This document shows, piece by piece, positions 1-12,085 of a stretch of DNA of 64,000 nucleotides (position 1 is the stretch's first letter; the number at the start of each line of letters is the position of its first letter). Below the pieces are notes generated by a model, which saw only the letters and a program-made list of their open reading frames with translations, did no database searches and was not told where the DNA came from. The stretch spans positions 21,958,624 to 22,022,623 of the forward strand of contig CM036242.1 in NCBI GenBank assembly GCA_020698575.1, in the 5' to 3' direction. Source of the stretch: Bostrychus sinensis. Lineage: Eukaryota; Chordata; Actinopteri; Gobiiformes; Eleotridae. A program made the position numbers and the translations under genes.

Positions 1-1773
1 TGGAAGTTTTTCTGAAGTCGTTTGTTGCCATGGTGGCTCATTGGCTGCCATGGGGAGTTAACGGGATATATTTTTATTTTGTGTCTAATAAGCCAAATGA
101 TGGCCCAATAGGAGGAGAGAGGACAAGGGAGTAGAGAGAGCAGTAAAAAGTCTGCAGATGATATAATGGCCAAGACATGAGCGGCTCTACCTTTTACCAG
201 GAGATGAAGGGCAAGGTGATCTAAGATGACTTTAGCGCTGAACTTTCTCTTCTGCCTATGTGGCACAAAACTTCATCACGCCAAAAGCCTCATGTCATGT
301 TAAGGCTTTAAATGTTCCACTGCTGGAGGAGGAACATGCTCGTTGCTGGGTAGAGAATTTATATAAATCTTATAATTTTGAATAGTAGATAATAAATTGA
401 AATGCTTTTAAGCAACAGGTCAGAATTAAGATCTGTTTTAAAGCCTGTTGCTGGGAAGAATTTTATATAAAAAACAGATGTTGTAGGTCTAAAAATATTA
501 CACACATTACAGACAAAATTCTAAGTGTACTTATTTCAAATTTTAAAATTAGGTGGATGTATTGTATTTAAAAAGTTTCTGAGCATTACTGTATTGAACG
601 TAAAAAAATAAATGTTCATGCAATATAATAAACATATTAAGCTCAGGTGAAAATTAGGATAAAAGTCAATGAATTTACTAAAAGCATGAAAGCGGTAAAG
701 TGATGAAGTCATCCACAATAATAGGCACTCACATAATTTTCTGCCATCCCCTTTAAAAGCACCACAAAATTTCATGAGGATTTCTCTGAGGACAGATGTC
801 TTGGCTCACAAATATAGCACATGCAATATTTAAACCCAGTTGTTTTGTCTTGAAAGTGAAGTTATGCATTAAGCTAATTTTTTATTTTTTTACATGCATT
901 TGGGGGTTTCCTTTATCAAAATGCATCACCATTGAATGGCTACAGTGTTACAAACCTTTATATTAATGTATTTTATTTGATGCTACACACTGTACAAAGG
1001 AGAAACAAGCTGCAATCTTCCTAATCGTCTGCTCCTTTTTGTCTCGTCCATCCTTGCTCCTGTCTTCCTCTCACATTTTTTACTCTCCCCATCTTCCATT
1101 CTTCTTTCCTCCGGCCCATCTCAGTCCATCTGTGCTGTCACTTAGATCAATCAGTCTGATTGATCACAGCCTAATTGACTATTATTGAGGTTAATTCAAC
1201 TCTTAACACACATGCACACACATACACATGCGGACACTCAACACAGCAGCCCCAGACAGCACACACCACACACAAAAACACTCTTTCCACGCTACAACTC
1301 GGGCCCATCCATCTGCCTTCTGCACTACTTCTGACAGGCTACAGATGACTTACACATGCAAATCCCCACCCTGTGTGACCCTGTGCCGTGTACACCCTCT
1401 AATTATACCAAACACAAGCACACAAATAAGATTAGTCTGTGCGTGTGCTGCTGTGTATGTGAGTGTGTGAATAACTCCTTGATGAAGGTGAAAAGTAATT
1501 GTCATGCAGATATGTTAGTGTTGGGCTGCATGGTGAAAAGGTTTCGCTCTCACTGCTGATGGTAGTTTTGATTGATGGTCCCATACATTGGCTTGTATCT
1601 TCTGGTTGGTGTGGTGGTAACTGGTTAATTAAGAGAAGCCCTCTCTATTGAGAGTTCATGAAAAGAGAGACAATAATAAGGGGAAATAACAGAAGTATAA
1701 CAAGTCCTGTAAGGTATGTAACTTTGTTGTTGTGTGTGTTTTTAATAACAAAGAGTTGTTCTTTAACCACCAG
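1..1773. other. ush2a intron (left edge), no gene seen
   Basis: No exon with a recognisable product was found. The stretch is AT-rich, with a pyrimidine-rich patch near 1030-1110 and a CA-rich patch near 1205-1290. It should be the intron before the first visible ush2a exon. Short ORFs here are chance products of low-complexity sequence. Confidence 0.7.
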
Positions 1774-4700
1774 GTGTGGGCAGTGAATTCAGCCGGTCAC
1801 TCTGCCAGTCCATGGGCAAATGGGAGAACAGGACCTGCCCCACCTGAGGGGCTGAGCCCACCAATTTTCCTAAATGTTTTTGCAACTTCTGCAGTTGTAG
1901 AAATCCCTTCTCCAACCAGAGCAAATGGAATTATCAGCCTCTACAGGGTGTTCTCTCAAAATCACAACAACTACACTATGGTGAGCAAAAATGTCTCCCC
2001 TAAAATGTTTTTATTTCTTACAATTTTCATACCCAAATTGCATATCTATTAGTGATATATCTGTGTATTCCTTTTTAGTTGTCAGAGGGTACATCCCAAC
2101 AGCAAACAGTTCATGGTTTACGTCCTTTCACTCACTACTGGATAGGAGTAGAGGCCTGCACCTGTTATAAAGTAATAATACATGTACTACTGAACACATT
2201 TTCTGTGTTTTAGACTGGGATTGTTTGTTTTATATACAGTATACATAAATATTTTTTTCTGCAATTATTTGACAGTGCTGCAGCCAGGGTCCACTAAAGG
2301 AGCTCCGAACTGTTTCTGCCCCACCAGCCCACCAGCCTGCCCCCCGCCCTGTCACCCTGACCTCCCGCTCTGTACAGCTGGAGTGGGACCAGCCTCTTGC
2401 TCCTAATGGGGTCATTGAGAGGTGGGCGCAGTAACAATTTAAGATGAAGGTGGACTTCAGACCAAACAACACCAAGATTTATGTTTTTTGTTTAGCTGTG
2501 AGCTTCATCTCAGACCACGATGCCCGCAGCCTCCTCAGCCTGTGCCCCTTCCATGTGTTGAGGGCCAAATAGAGGTCTGTTACTTTGGAAAGAGCTGGAG
2601 CTACAATGTGACAGGTGAGGGGACTATTATGAAACACCGTTCTAATGCTTGTAAGGAGAATAACCTTCTATCTCCCAGCTCTTTTTTTTTTTTATTTGCA
2701 TTTTGCATTATGTTCTTTAGTTCAAATAAATAGTAGACAGTACCACAAGACCAAACCCCCAAAACCCAGAAAAATCTACCTTGATAGATTTAATTCTGAC
2801 AACTGTTCCACACAAATATTCACCTGCTTCTGTTGTTGCTAATGACATAAGTGATCGCTGGGTTGTTCCGAATACCAAAATACCTAAAACATGAGCAGGG
2901 TTTCTTCCATGATATGTATCATTTTCATTGGGATACAATTAGTGTTGTCATTGGTGTTGCATGGAAGTTCTTTTATGAAGGGTTTTTAGCAATATTGTAA
3001 ATAACCATGAGCCTTTTAGAAAATTCTGGGTCAAGGAATGGAATAATCCTTGGTGCACCCCTGATTTAACATTACTGTTACATGAACATAACCTGCCTTG
3101 GGCAAAAGCCAGAGAACCAAACCTAAATAAAGACAACAAGAAAATTAGACAGCTGCACATTTGCTATGAGAAATGCAAAATCAAATTGCTTCCTCACTCA
3201 AACCACCAACAGCCTCAATAAACCAATACATTTTTTGGAAGACAGTTAAATCCATAGCTCAAACTAACAACGGTATCAGGCTTCCTCCTTGCATATTGAA
3301 GGACTCAGGACAGATCAGAGATGCCCGACTGCTGCAGTGAACACTTTGTAACTTCTGGTTCTATGTTTTACTCACCCCACCGTACTCTCATTACTCATGT
3401 TGTTGTAAATCAGTCTTTTAGTTTCTCCCCTCTTACATGTAATGGGTACACAAAGCCCTCGAGTCACTACAACATCACCAGGTCCTGACAAACTTGAGCC
3501 CTGCCTTAAAATTAAAAGCTGATTTTTTTGGCTGAACCTTTGACTCACCTCTACATCCTAATACTGGTCACAAATGAAAATCCAGCTATTTGGAAATTGG
3601 CTTTTGTTCTTCCCTGTTTAAAGGTGGAGACCCAACAGTTTTAAATATTTACAAAACAATCACCAGCCAAAAGAATTTTTCTCTGACAACTCTCTGACGT
3701 AGAATATGTTAGTCAGTACAAATATATCAGAATCTGGCTCGACAACACACTTTCTTTTGGCTTTCACATTCAGTAGTTGGTAAAATTGGGTTATTATTTT
3801 TTTAATCAGGGACTGTCTATCCTTTGAGGCCAGGAAAAGGCTTGTGGCTGCCACATTTATGTCTGTGTTGGACTCTCGCAAAATAAGTTATGTGCACACA
3901 TCAGCTAAGAATCTACAAACTCTTGATACAGCTTACTATGGAGCTTTGAGATTCATCAGTGTGCTTTATGCTTGTGTTGGTTGGTCCTCTTGTCGTCCCA
4001 AAGGCTTAAGCATTTGTATCTACTCATTTATAAACGTATATTGTGTCAGCTTCCCTCTAACTTGCATATCACACAGAAAAATTCCTTCAGTCTTTGTTCT
4101 CAGGACTTTGTTGTCTGTCCCAAAGATTTGGTCCAAGCTGGGGAAGAAGACATTTCATTTTGCTGCTCCCTGTGCATGAAACCTTTTACAAAATTATTTA
4201 AAACTGAAGGAGTGGGTTTCCTTAGAATTTTTTAAGAGGAATCTTAAATGACAGAGACTAAAACATCAGAACGTAGACTTCACCTGACTGCTTTAATATG
4301 TTGTGATAAATGTTAGAGGTCAAATTTCTGCATTTTATAGACAATCGTCCATTAGTCAATTCTTGCACTTTCATAGCAATTTCTTGTCCGGCACATATAT
4401 ATGTCCTGGCAACCATGTGACTGAAGGACTCTGCTATCCTGTCTTTGGCTGATGAGGTGCAGGTGAAGGAGAATATGATAACTGTGTCACATTTTTTATC
4501 AATCAATTCATTAGAGGGCATTGTGGCAGCCTTGCTACAAATCTGTGAGATTTGGACTTAAAATGCTTTGGGAAGTCCTGAGAAGCCAGCTCAATGCGTC
4601 ACCAAATATCTTTTAGTAGGTTGGACTCTTACTCTGTAGTTCATAGGAAACATCCAAAATTGCGGGATGAAAACCTCAAAATGGCAATAAAAAGATTTTG

Positions 4701-7700
4701 CTAATTTCTCTGACATAGAACCTTGTAGAACAAAAAATCCAAATCCATTTTGTAGTTTTTCCCAAGCTCTACTTCCATAGAAAGTTTTGCTATGGTGAAT
4801 TTTGATACAATTAAATGGGTTTTGGATTATTATTTGTTTGTGTGTTTGGTTGGATTTATTGCTGACTGCTACCTGTCTTGGCCTGGATGGGCTTGCAAAA
4901 GAGATTTTTAATCTCAATGAGATTTTTCCTGGTTAAATAAAATAAATAAATTATAATGATCTTGTTTAGACTACATCTCTCAGGTTATTATTTTAGTCAT
5001 TTAGAAATGTAGCTTGTTTTATTTTTTATTTATTTTTTATTTTTTTTACAATGTTTTTATTTTTATGGTGGTAGAAACACTACAGAAATACTTAATTTAA
5101 TGAATATAAATTGTTATACTTTGGGATATTTTTGTTAAGGTCTGAAGCCATACTCCAACTATGAGCTGAGAGCTGCCTGCTTTAACAGCAAAGGCAACAC
5201 TGCCTCTAACTGGACCACAGTGACCACACTTTCTGAAGGTAACTAAAATCAACCCTTCAGCCCTCAAAATCACAATAACTAAAGAAAACTAACAAAATAT
5301 GTGAAATAATTGTCATCTCCTCCCTTAGCCCCACAGTTCATCGCTCCATTCCTGGTGAGCAGTAACCTCACCACAGTCTGGCTGGACTGGTCAGAGTCCT
5401 TCTCTCTAAATGGATACCTAAGAGAGTACATTGTGACTGAAAGAAAACTGAGGGTCTACACTGGCTTCTACAGCTTTCTCCAGATTCCTCTCACCTCACA
5501 GAAAGGTCAGTGAACACACTTACAAAGTTATACATACAAATATGCTTAGTTAATTACGTTTATCTGTTTAACTGCTGGGATTCATATTCTTCTTGTTCTT
5601 GCTATGTTGACACTTGAGGTTTAAATGCAAACTTAATTCTGTATTCTTTTATTTTTTACATGCAATACTAATGTGTCTTATTTGCGTTACTAAAAATAAA
5701 AACATAAATACAAAACATAACAATATTTTATTTTATTTTTTTTGCCTTAGTGCTATCACTCCAAGTGACTTGTACCACAAACAATGGCAGTGCCAGCTCT
5801 CCTGTTGTCAAATACAGTCCTGCCTTTGGGCTAGGTAACATACTCAACAAGTTTGTATGGTAATATTTAGTGGTGTGTCTATATTAAATATTTTTTCTTT
5901 CACATGTGTTTCTCAGGTCCTGGTGAGCCCAGTGACAGTGATAAACAGGGGGTGAGCATGTCACCAACACCTGTGTACTCTGAGCTGTGGTTCATCCTAC
6001 TCTTTACAATACTGGGTCTATTTCTGCTGGCTTTGTTGATTGGTCTAGTGCTTCAAAGGTAAAGCTGAAAGTATTCTAGTAAAATTCTGTTACTTTTGAT
6101 GTACAGGATCTAAAAAAATGCTATAATTTCCCTTTTTCAGAGCTTTGAGGAAAGATCCAGCAGCCAGAGAGCGCCCTCCACTGGTAATGCTGCAGAAGAC
6201 AAGTAAGGCTCGTGGAGAGGCTTATACGGTGAGAGAAACAGAAGCACACTGTGGGTTAGACAGGTAGTAGCAGAAACACAGGTTTTTCTGCTCAAGTTAT
6301 ATGTAAGAAGAAAATAATTAACATACTTATTCTTTAGTTAAATGTTACTTTTGCTCAAGTTGATATTTAAACTCGAATGAATACAAGTATTTTTGACCCC
6401 ATTGCCACAGTAGTTAGCACCCTTGCCCTTTGGGTTCAAGCCCGGATGGCAGCACTATTGGTAGTAGTTTTACTGCAAAAAAAGATCCAGAAATCTTAAT
6501 AAGGTTTACATCTAATTCTTTTCTAAAGTAATAATTTTGTTAGTTGCTTTTATTTCTACTTCAGCAATATTATTTTAAAGTAACAGTCCTTCCTCCATCC
6601 TCGGACATGTTTTTATTATCTTATTTTATTCCTTTACTGACTACACTTCTAGATATAATAATTCACTTTTCATTTGCCTCATAATGTATTATCATCTGAG
6701 TTTTCTTTCTGTCAAACTTCTCCATCAACACCACTTGTTCTCTTGTCTTAGAGGTCCTGTCCTGAGTTGTGCTCTAAACATTATTCCGGCTCTTTGCTGC
6801 TCACTGATCGACCCACAGTAAGACTGCGTTTTATACGTCCTAAATGTTGACTCTATTGTCCCCCTGCAGTTTGACACTGTAGCAGACTGTGTTGAGATCA
6901 GCAACGTTATACTTAAAAGCTACACTGTGTATTCAGAGGTATGGGCGTGTGTGCATATTTTTGGCTTTGTTTTGCCTCTGCATGCGTTGTGTGTGCTGTG
7001 GGTTGTGACACTAAAGACACAAATATGAAAGTGAGTTTTGTATTGCTCTATGGAACTTCTGCACAACTGCTTTTTTAAATATTGACCAAAAATCTTCTCT
7101 TTACATTCTTTCTGTGTGGTCCTTTAACTGTGATCCTTAAGATAAACACACACTTTTCTTCTAGGCACTATCTGACACAAAGATACTGGACAGTGGGCAG
7201 CGCTTCAGTACAATGCCAGTGCTGCGGGTGCCCAGCCAAGCAGACCTCAGTCAGGCCTACTCCCAGCATTCCTTGCACCGCAGCGTAAGCCAGCTGATTG
7301 ACAGGAAGTCTCTAATGTTGGAGGAAGGAAGCTGGGACAACCCTTTGGGACATGATTCAGGACTGGTAAGGAGCAACTATGTCAGACAATACACTCATGC
7401 CTGTAGTGTATTTTAAATATTGCCAATAATTGTTGCAATGTTTAATTTATTTTTGAATGAAACAGTGTGGTTATATACATTAATTTATTATGGACAGTTT
7501 AGATCTGCAGTCCCCCCTCTACTGTACATGCATGTCTGTGGACGATGTGAGGAGGCCAGTGTAGAGAGAATGAACAGTAACGCAGAGAGGACATGCACAC
7601 TCCAGAGAGATCGTAGTTGGCCTGCTCAGGGATTGAACCTGCAATCTCCTTGCTAAAAGGCAGGATCACTAATGCACTGTGTAGTTCTTAAGCAAAACTA

Positions 7701-8043
7701 ACCAATCAAAAACTTGCTGTTTTTCATCAGTCTAATGCCTCATACTGCACAGGACAAAGCACACACTCAACAACAAATAATCAATCCGTTTAGATTTTAG
7801 GTTTCTCATAAGGTCATCTGGAGTTAATGTATTGTATTTTCCTGATGTTATAAAAACACACCCAAATAAGATTTGTTGCAATGCTGTTTATGTGAACTTT
7901 ATTTTCTGTGACACAGCTAAATAATTCAAAATTATTTTGTGTTTGTTTTCCAGTATGTGGAGGAAGACGAGTTCGGGGATGCCATCAAGACTTTGAGTTC
8001 GGTCAAAAAGGATCACATCATGTTCACAGACACTCACCTCTGA
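1774..8043 (+). CDS. ush2a: Usherin, 3' part of gene (last 12 coding exons)
   Basis: This is the C-terminal part of usherin, the giant membrane protein of photoreceptor periciliary membrane and hair-cell ankle links. Exons: 1774-1980, 2079-2171, 2276-2421, 2496-2614, 5140-5238, 5329-5505, 5751-5834, 5917-6058, 6141-6228, 6870-6938, 7165-7365, 7954-8043. All have AG/GT borders and phases agree, giving 1515 nt (504 aa plus stop). The first exons encode fibronectin type III repeats (VWAVNSAG, NGRTGPAPPEGL). The exon at 5917 carries a hydrophobic helix at about residues 331-354 of this fragment (ELWFILLF start) followed by basic residues. The ~150-aa cytoplasmic tail has SLHRSVSQL and ends in DTHL, the class I PDZ ligand that in mammals binds harmonin and whirlin. 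The gene continues left of the window. It converges with kctd3, as in mammals. The identity is very secure; the exon at 2496 and the tail exons are the least conserved. Confidence 0.95.
2945..4951 (+). mobile_element. Decayed LINE (non-LTR retrotransposon) in ush2a intron
   Basis: This is a degenerate non-LTR retrotransposon in the sense orientation. Around 3040-3240 the reading resembles the linker after the endonuclease (PW-TPDL-LLLHE-NLPWAKARETK). Near 3620-3655 there is KGGDPTVLN-YK, the entry to reverse transcriptase. The sequence then jumps almost at once to the post-catalytic part near 3770-4235 (GYYF-NQGLS, LDTAYYGALRFIS, LKHLYLLIYK). The catalytic palm is therefore deleted. The 3' end near 4895-4951 has the usual teleost tail, AATCTCAATGAGATTTTTCC followed by TTAAATAAAATAAATAAAT. 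Many stops and frameshifts make it a dead copy. I cannot name the clade with certainty. Confidence 0.8.
6405..6470 (+). repeat. tRNA-derived SINE fragment (head only)
   Basis: The stretch around 6410-6465 resembles the tRNA-like head of fish SINEs, including GGGTTCAAGCCC, which matches a pol III B box. No clear tail is seen. It lies in the ush2a intron between exons 6141-6228 and 6870-6938. Confidence 0.5.
7498..7682 (-). repeat. SINE fragment, minus orientation
   Basis: Read on the minus strand, this gives AGCAAGGAGATTGCAGGTTC, then a CTCTCTGGAGTGTGCATGTC stretch, and ends in ACAGACATGCATGT. These are the landmarks of the common tRNA-derived SINE whose better copy lies at 41830-42224. It is diverged and lacks the 3' half. 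It sits in the last ush2a intron. Confidence 0.75.
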
Positions 8044-9332
8044 GGAAATGCAGTATGTTAGACTAGGTAACTGACACAAATATTAATACCAGAAAAACTG
8101 CTGTAGAATATGAACTATTATGTTAGCATAGTTTGGTAGCTCATCTACAAATGTACTGCAAGGTCGTTATTCATTAATTTCCTTTATTTGAGCTGTGCAC
8201 AGAATTTTGTATATTATAGTAATAAGAAAAGGAGTAGAAAGTAAGAAAATATAAGAATAGTTATCAATTTTCATTTATGCATACCGCATTATCAATATTT
8301 TACAAATAGGGTTAGCATAAATATATTGTATTGTGGTGATTCCTGTGCAAACATGTTACAAATCCAGCGCACCAAGCAATAGCTCCAGATAGTTTTAGTA
8401 ATTATTCAATGTAAAAATGATTGTAACTGTGCACAGTAGATTTGCATTATTCTAAAGTTAATGGCCTTGGTAAACTTTTGCATAATGTCTTAAATGCCAA
8501 ATTGTTACTGTCTTAAATCTGGCTGAGAACTCCAGATGTGCTGTCTACTTGTAGTACGTATTTTTGTTGAGTTTAGTGCACTCAATACAACGCCATTTAA
8601 AATGAGAAAGGTGTAGAGAATAGGAAATGAGCTTAGTGTGGTAATGTGTCTAAGTTAAATTATTTTAAGTGTGTTAAATGTTTAGACATCACTGGAATCT
8701 GGCTGTGCTGGCTGTCTTTATCTGAACAAATGTCTGTGTGATGTCCTGTTTGGTTTTCTGCAGATTTTAAACTGATTTATTTTGTTTAAAAATGCTAACT
8801 ATTATGTGCTATTATTTATGATGAGGTCAAGTTTGTGCATTTGCATTTTTATGTTTTTCTGCACAAGTAATTGCTGTAAACCTTTTTTACTCTGGCAGTA
8901 TTATGTATTCATGTTAAATGTTGTCTACATATAATCTATTGAATAATGTTTTTGTTTTGATAAAGTATAAATAATGACCAGTGGTCATAAAAATATTACA
9001 TTTCTTTGATTTCTTGAATTTGGTGTCATCTGAAAGTGGCCTATTAACAATAGCATACATTGTGCTGTTCAAAACCTCAACCTCAGTCACAATATCAATA
9101 TGTTTATATGGTTTGTATGGTCAGTCAATTTCACTTGTGTGGATAATAATTAACATCTTAGTATTAAAAATATACTGTATTTTAACCAAACTTCATGAAC
9201 ATGGAGCACAAAGCAAACCATTATATCTCTGACAGTGGAATTTCACATTCAATAATGATATAATGAAAGCCTATTGTAGAAAGAAATTGTCCTGTACTGA
9301 AAGCTTTGTGAACTTTAGTTTGATGAAGAAAC

Positions 9333-9338
9333 AATAAA
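9333..9338 (+). terminator. Candidate ush2a poly(A) signal
   Basis: A canonical AATAAA lies about 1.29 kb after the ush2a stop codon. The interval 8044-9350 is AT-rich with no coding signal and is best read as 3' UTR. Other signal-like AT-rich sequence occurs near 8960, so alternative ends are possible. Confidence 0.5.
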
Positions 9339-9359
9339 AATTAACAAGGTAAACAACCA

Positions 9360-10689
9360 ATACAATTCATGTCATGTGTCTGGGGCATCATAGACATCAA
9401 GGGAGTAAAGTAATAACACAACAAAAGTTCCACTTCTTAACTTAAAGAATTAAACAATAAGAACAATAGAAACATGTTATTTTGGGTTGCATTGCATTTT
9501 GCAAAATCTCTCCTTCAAACACGATTGATTGATAAATGATTTAATATAACTATTACAATCCAGATGTGACTGCAGCCGACTCACACAGCAACAATTAGAC
9601 TTAAGTCGACTGATCCTCTGCTGAGTTAGTTAAATCAAGTGTGTGTGACTACTGCATCAAGTTGTACAGTCAACACTGGCACATACACACGGAGCACCAG
9701 TATCTCCATCAAAACTCTGCAGCAGTAATTTGGTTTTGCTCTCTTGTCCCTTAAGGGGACATCAAGGCAAGTTTGAAATTAACAAACTGGCAGTAACAAC
9801 AGTGCCCTCGCTCAAGGACAGCAGTCTGACAAGGGCACTTCTACAGCATTCACAGCCACATTCACAGCTATTGTCAGCCACTGAGGGAGGGAGCACTTGT
9901 GAAAAGAGAGTTTGTGAAGTGATTGTAAGGGACAGTATGGCCCTGAGCTACACGCACAAACACACACACACTTTTATTAAACTCATAAATCACAATGACG
10001 ACAGACGGTGTCTCAGAGAGCAGACTGTCTGAACAGGAAGGTTAGTGAAATGAAAGCATTGGGGAGATGTATACACACGGCACTGGAACACAGGGAAAAC
10101 TGCACTTCAACAACACATTTTATTGAATAAAGTAAATACTGTAGAGTGTAAACTATAAGCATGTATAAGTATGTATTTAGCTTTTCATAATGAATACCAA
10201 CATGTACCATATCTAATGAAGACCATTTTGATAACTTAAGCACATATGAGTGGCTTGGACTTACAATTCTTAAACATTGACAATGATGATAACAGTAAAG
10301 TATTCAGTATAAATATACTGGTAAATAATGGTAATAGCAGAGTTATACATATACCAACAAAGTACCTTTAGACAATATAGGCACTTTTTACAATGCCTTT
10401 CTTTTAGCTCACTAGCATCTGGCATAAATGTACTGTAAACGCAGCCAGAAGAACTGAGAGATGACAGATTAACACATGCCCCACACATCTGTGCAGGCAG
10501 AAATATACATAAATACACTATTTTTATAAAAAAATAAACATCAACAAGTTACATGATATTAGTCTTAATAGTGCTAGTGCAATTGCAGTTAGGTCCATTA
10601 GCAGTTAGTTAATTGAAGCCTTTCATCACAACAAAAGGTTTAAAAAAGAAGTAATCTGGACTTGAGGTTATATTATGTTAACATAGGCT
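9360..10689. other. Intergenic DNA, no gene seen
   Basis: This separates the ush2a 3' UTR from the Penelope-like element. It holds a short CA run near 9951-9972 but no exon or RNA gene that I can support. Confidence 0.6.
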
Positions 10690-12085
10690 GGAGAACGATC
10701 GCGTCATTGACAGGCAGGCCTATGGCCTTCCCAAAATCCACAAGAAGAGAATACCACTAAGACCCATCGTCAGCAGCACAGACTCCATCACTTATAACTT
10801 AGCAAAACACCTGGCTACAATCCTGGCCCCTCTTGTTGGCAACACAGAGCATCACATCAGAAAATCATGACTTTGCTGATAAAGTCAAACATCTTCAGCT
10901 GGATTCTGATGAGACTACTATGTCTTATGGTGTCACATCCCTGTTCACCTGCATTCCCACCACAGAGGCAGTAACAGTGGTGAGGAAGAGACTGCTTCAA
11001 CATTCAGCTCTGCAGGAGAGGACAAACCTGATTTCGGACCACATCTGCCAACTACTGGTAGTATGTCTCAACATCACATATTTCCAGTTCAGAGGAAACT
11101 TCTACAGGCAGAGACATGGCTGTGCTATGGGCTCCCCAGTCTCCCCCATTCTGGTTAATTTGTACATGGAGAAAGTTGAGAGCAGAGCTCTTGATTTGTT
11201 CCCAGGTATTACCCCCAGCCACTGGTTCAGATACATGCACGACACATGGGTTAAGATCAAAACCCAGACAGTGGAGGCATTCACAGGGCATATTAATGCT
11301 GTGGACCAGAACATCGACAGGTGTCTCCATGTGAAGTGTACAGGAAGCCCACTCACACAGATCAGTACCTGTTATTTAATTCAAACCACCCACTACAGCA
11401 CAAACTCAGTGTGATAAGGACACTGCAGCACAGATCCCAAGAGGTGCCCACAAGCTCTGAGGGAAGGAGGAAAGAAGAGCAACATGTCCACCAAGCCCTC
11501 AGAACCTGTGGATATCCCAACAGGGCCTTCTCCAAATCTCAAAGGAGAAGAAAATATGACAGGAAAGAACAAGAGCTAAAAAAGAACCACATTGGCATCC
11601 TTACATCTCTGGCCTGTCTGAGAAGATTAAAGGGATTTTTAGCCAACACAACATCCCGGTTCCTTTAAAACCTGTTAATAAACTCAGACAAAAACTGGTT
11701 CAACCCAAGGACAAAATCCTAGTTACTTCTTGTTGTGTACACCATCCACTGCAGTGAGAACTCCAATGAACAGTACACTGGAGAAACCAAAATCAGAAGG
11801 AGCTGACCAGACTGGGGAGGGTTAATGACTGTCCTCCTCACTCCAGCTGAGGACAAAGGACTAACAACCCGAAACCACTGAGGCTCTTTCAAATGTATTT
11901 AGTCTCCTTAACCAATAGAACTTCATTTCAGGACTAAAACTCCTCCTTCCCAGGAGCATATAAACCACCTCTCTCACCATTTCAATTTCAGAACTGAGAA
12001 AGCCTCTTGGATAAGAGGCGAAACATCTTCAACTTTCAAACTAAGTCCAGATGACTTCTTTTCTACAGCTTTTGTTGTGATTGGA
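10690..12085 (+). mobile_element. Inactive Penelope-like retroelement (RT + GIY-YIG remnant)
   Basis: The longest open stretch (10833-11414) reads as a Penelope-like reverse transcriptase: SLFTCIPTTEAV, TYFQFRGNFYRQRHGCAMGS, PVSPILVNLYMEKVE, HWFRYMHDTW. The catalytic YxDD is changed to Y-M-H-D (11232-11243), so the enzyme is predicted dead. The frame then shifts to a second stretch (11321-11668) with VYRKPTHTDQYL and RTCGYPNRAF. Near 11735-11800 the sequence V-Y-T-I-H-C-S-E and YTGETK is the start of the GIY-YIG endonuclease, after which the domain is cut off. The 3' region near 11995-12060 (AAAGCCTCTTGGATAAGAGG, GAAACATCTTCAA) is typical of the fish family. It lies between ush2a and kctd3. 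Confidence 0.88.

Noticed and set aside
1205..1470. Histidine/threonine-rich ORFs near the left edge
   Set aside because: They are CA-rich low-complexity DNA in the ush2a intron, with no splice-linked coding pattern.
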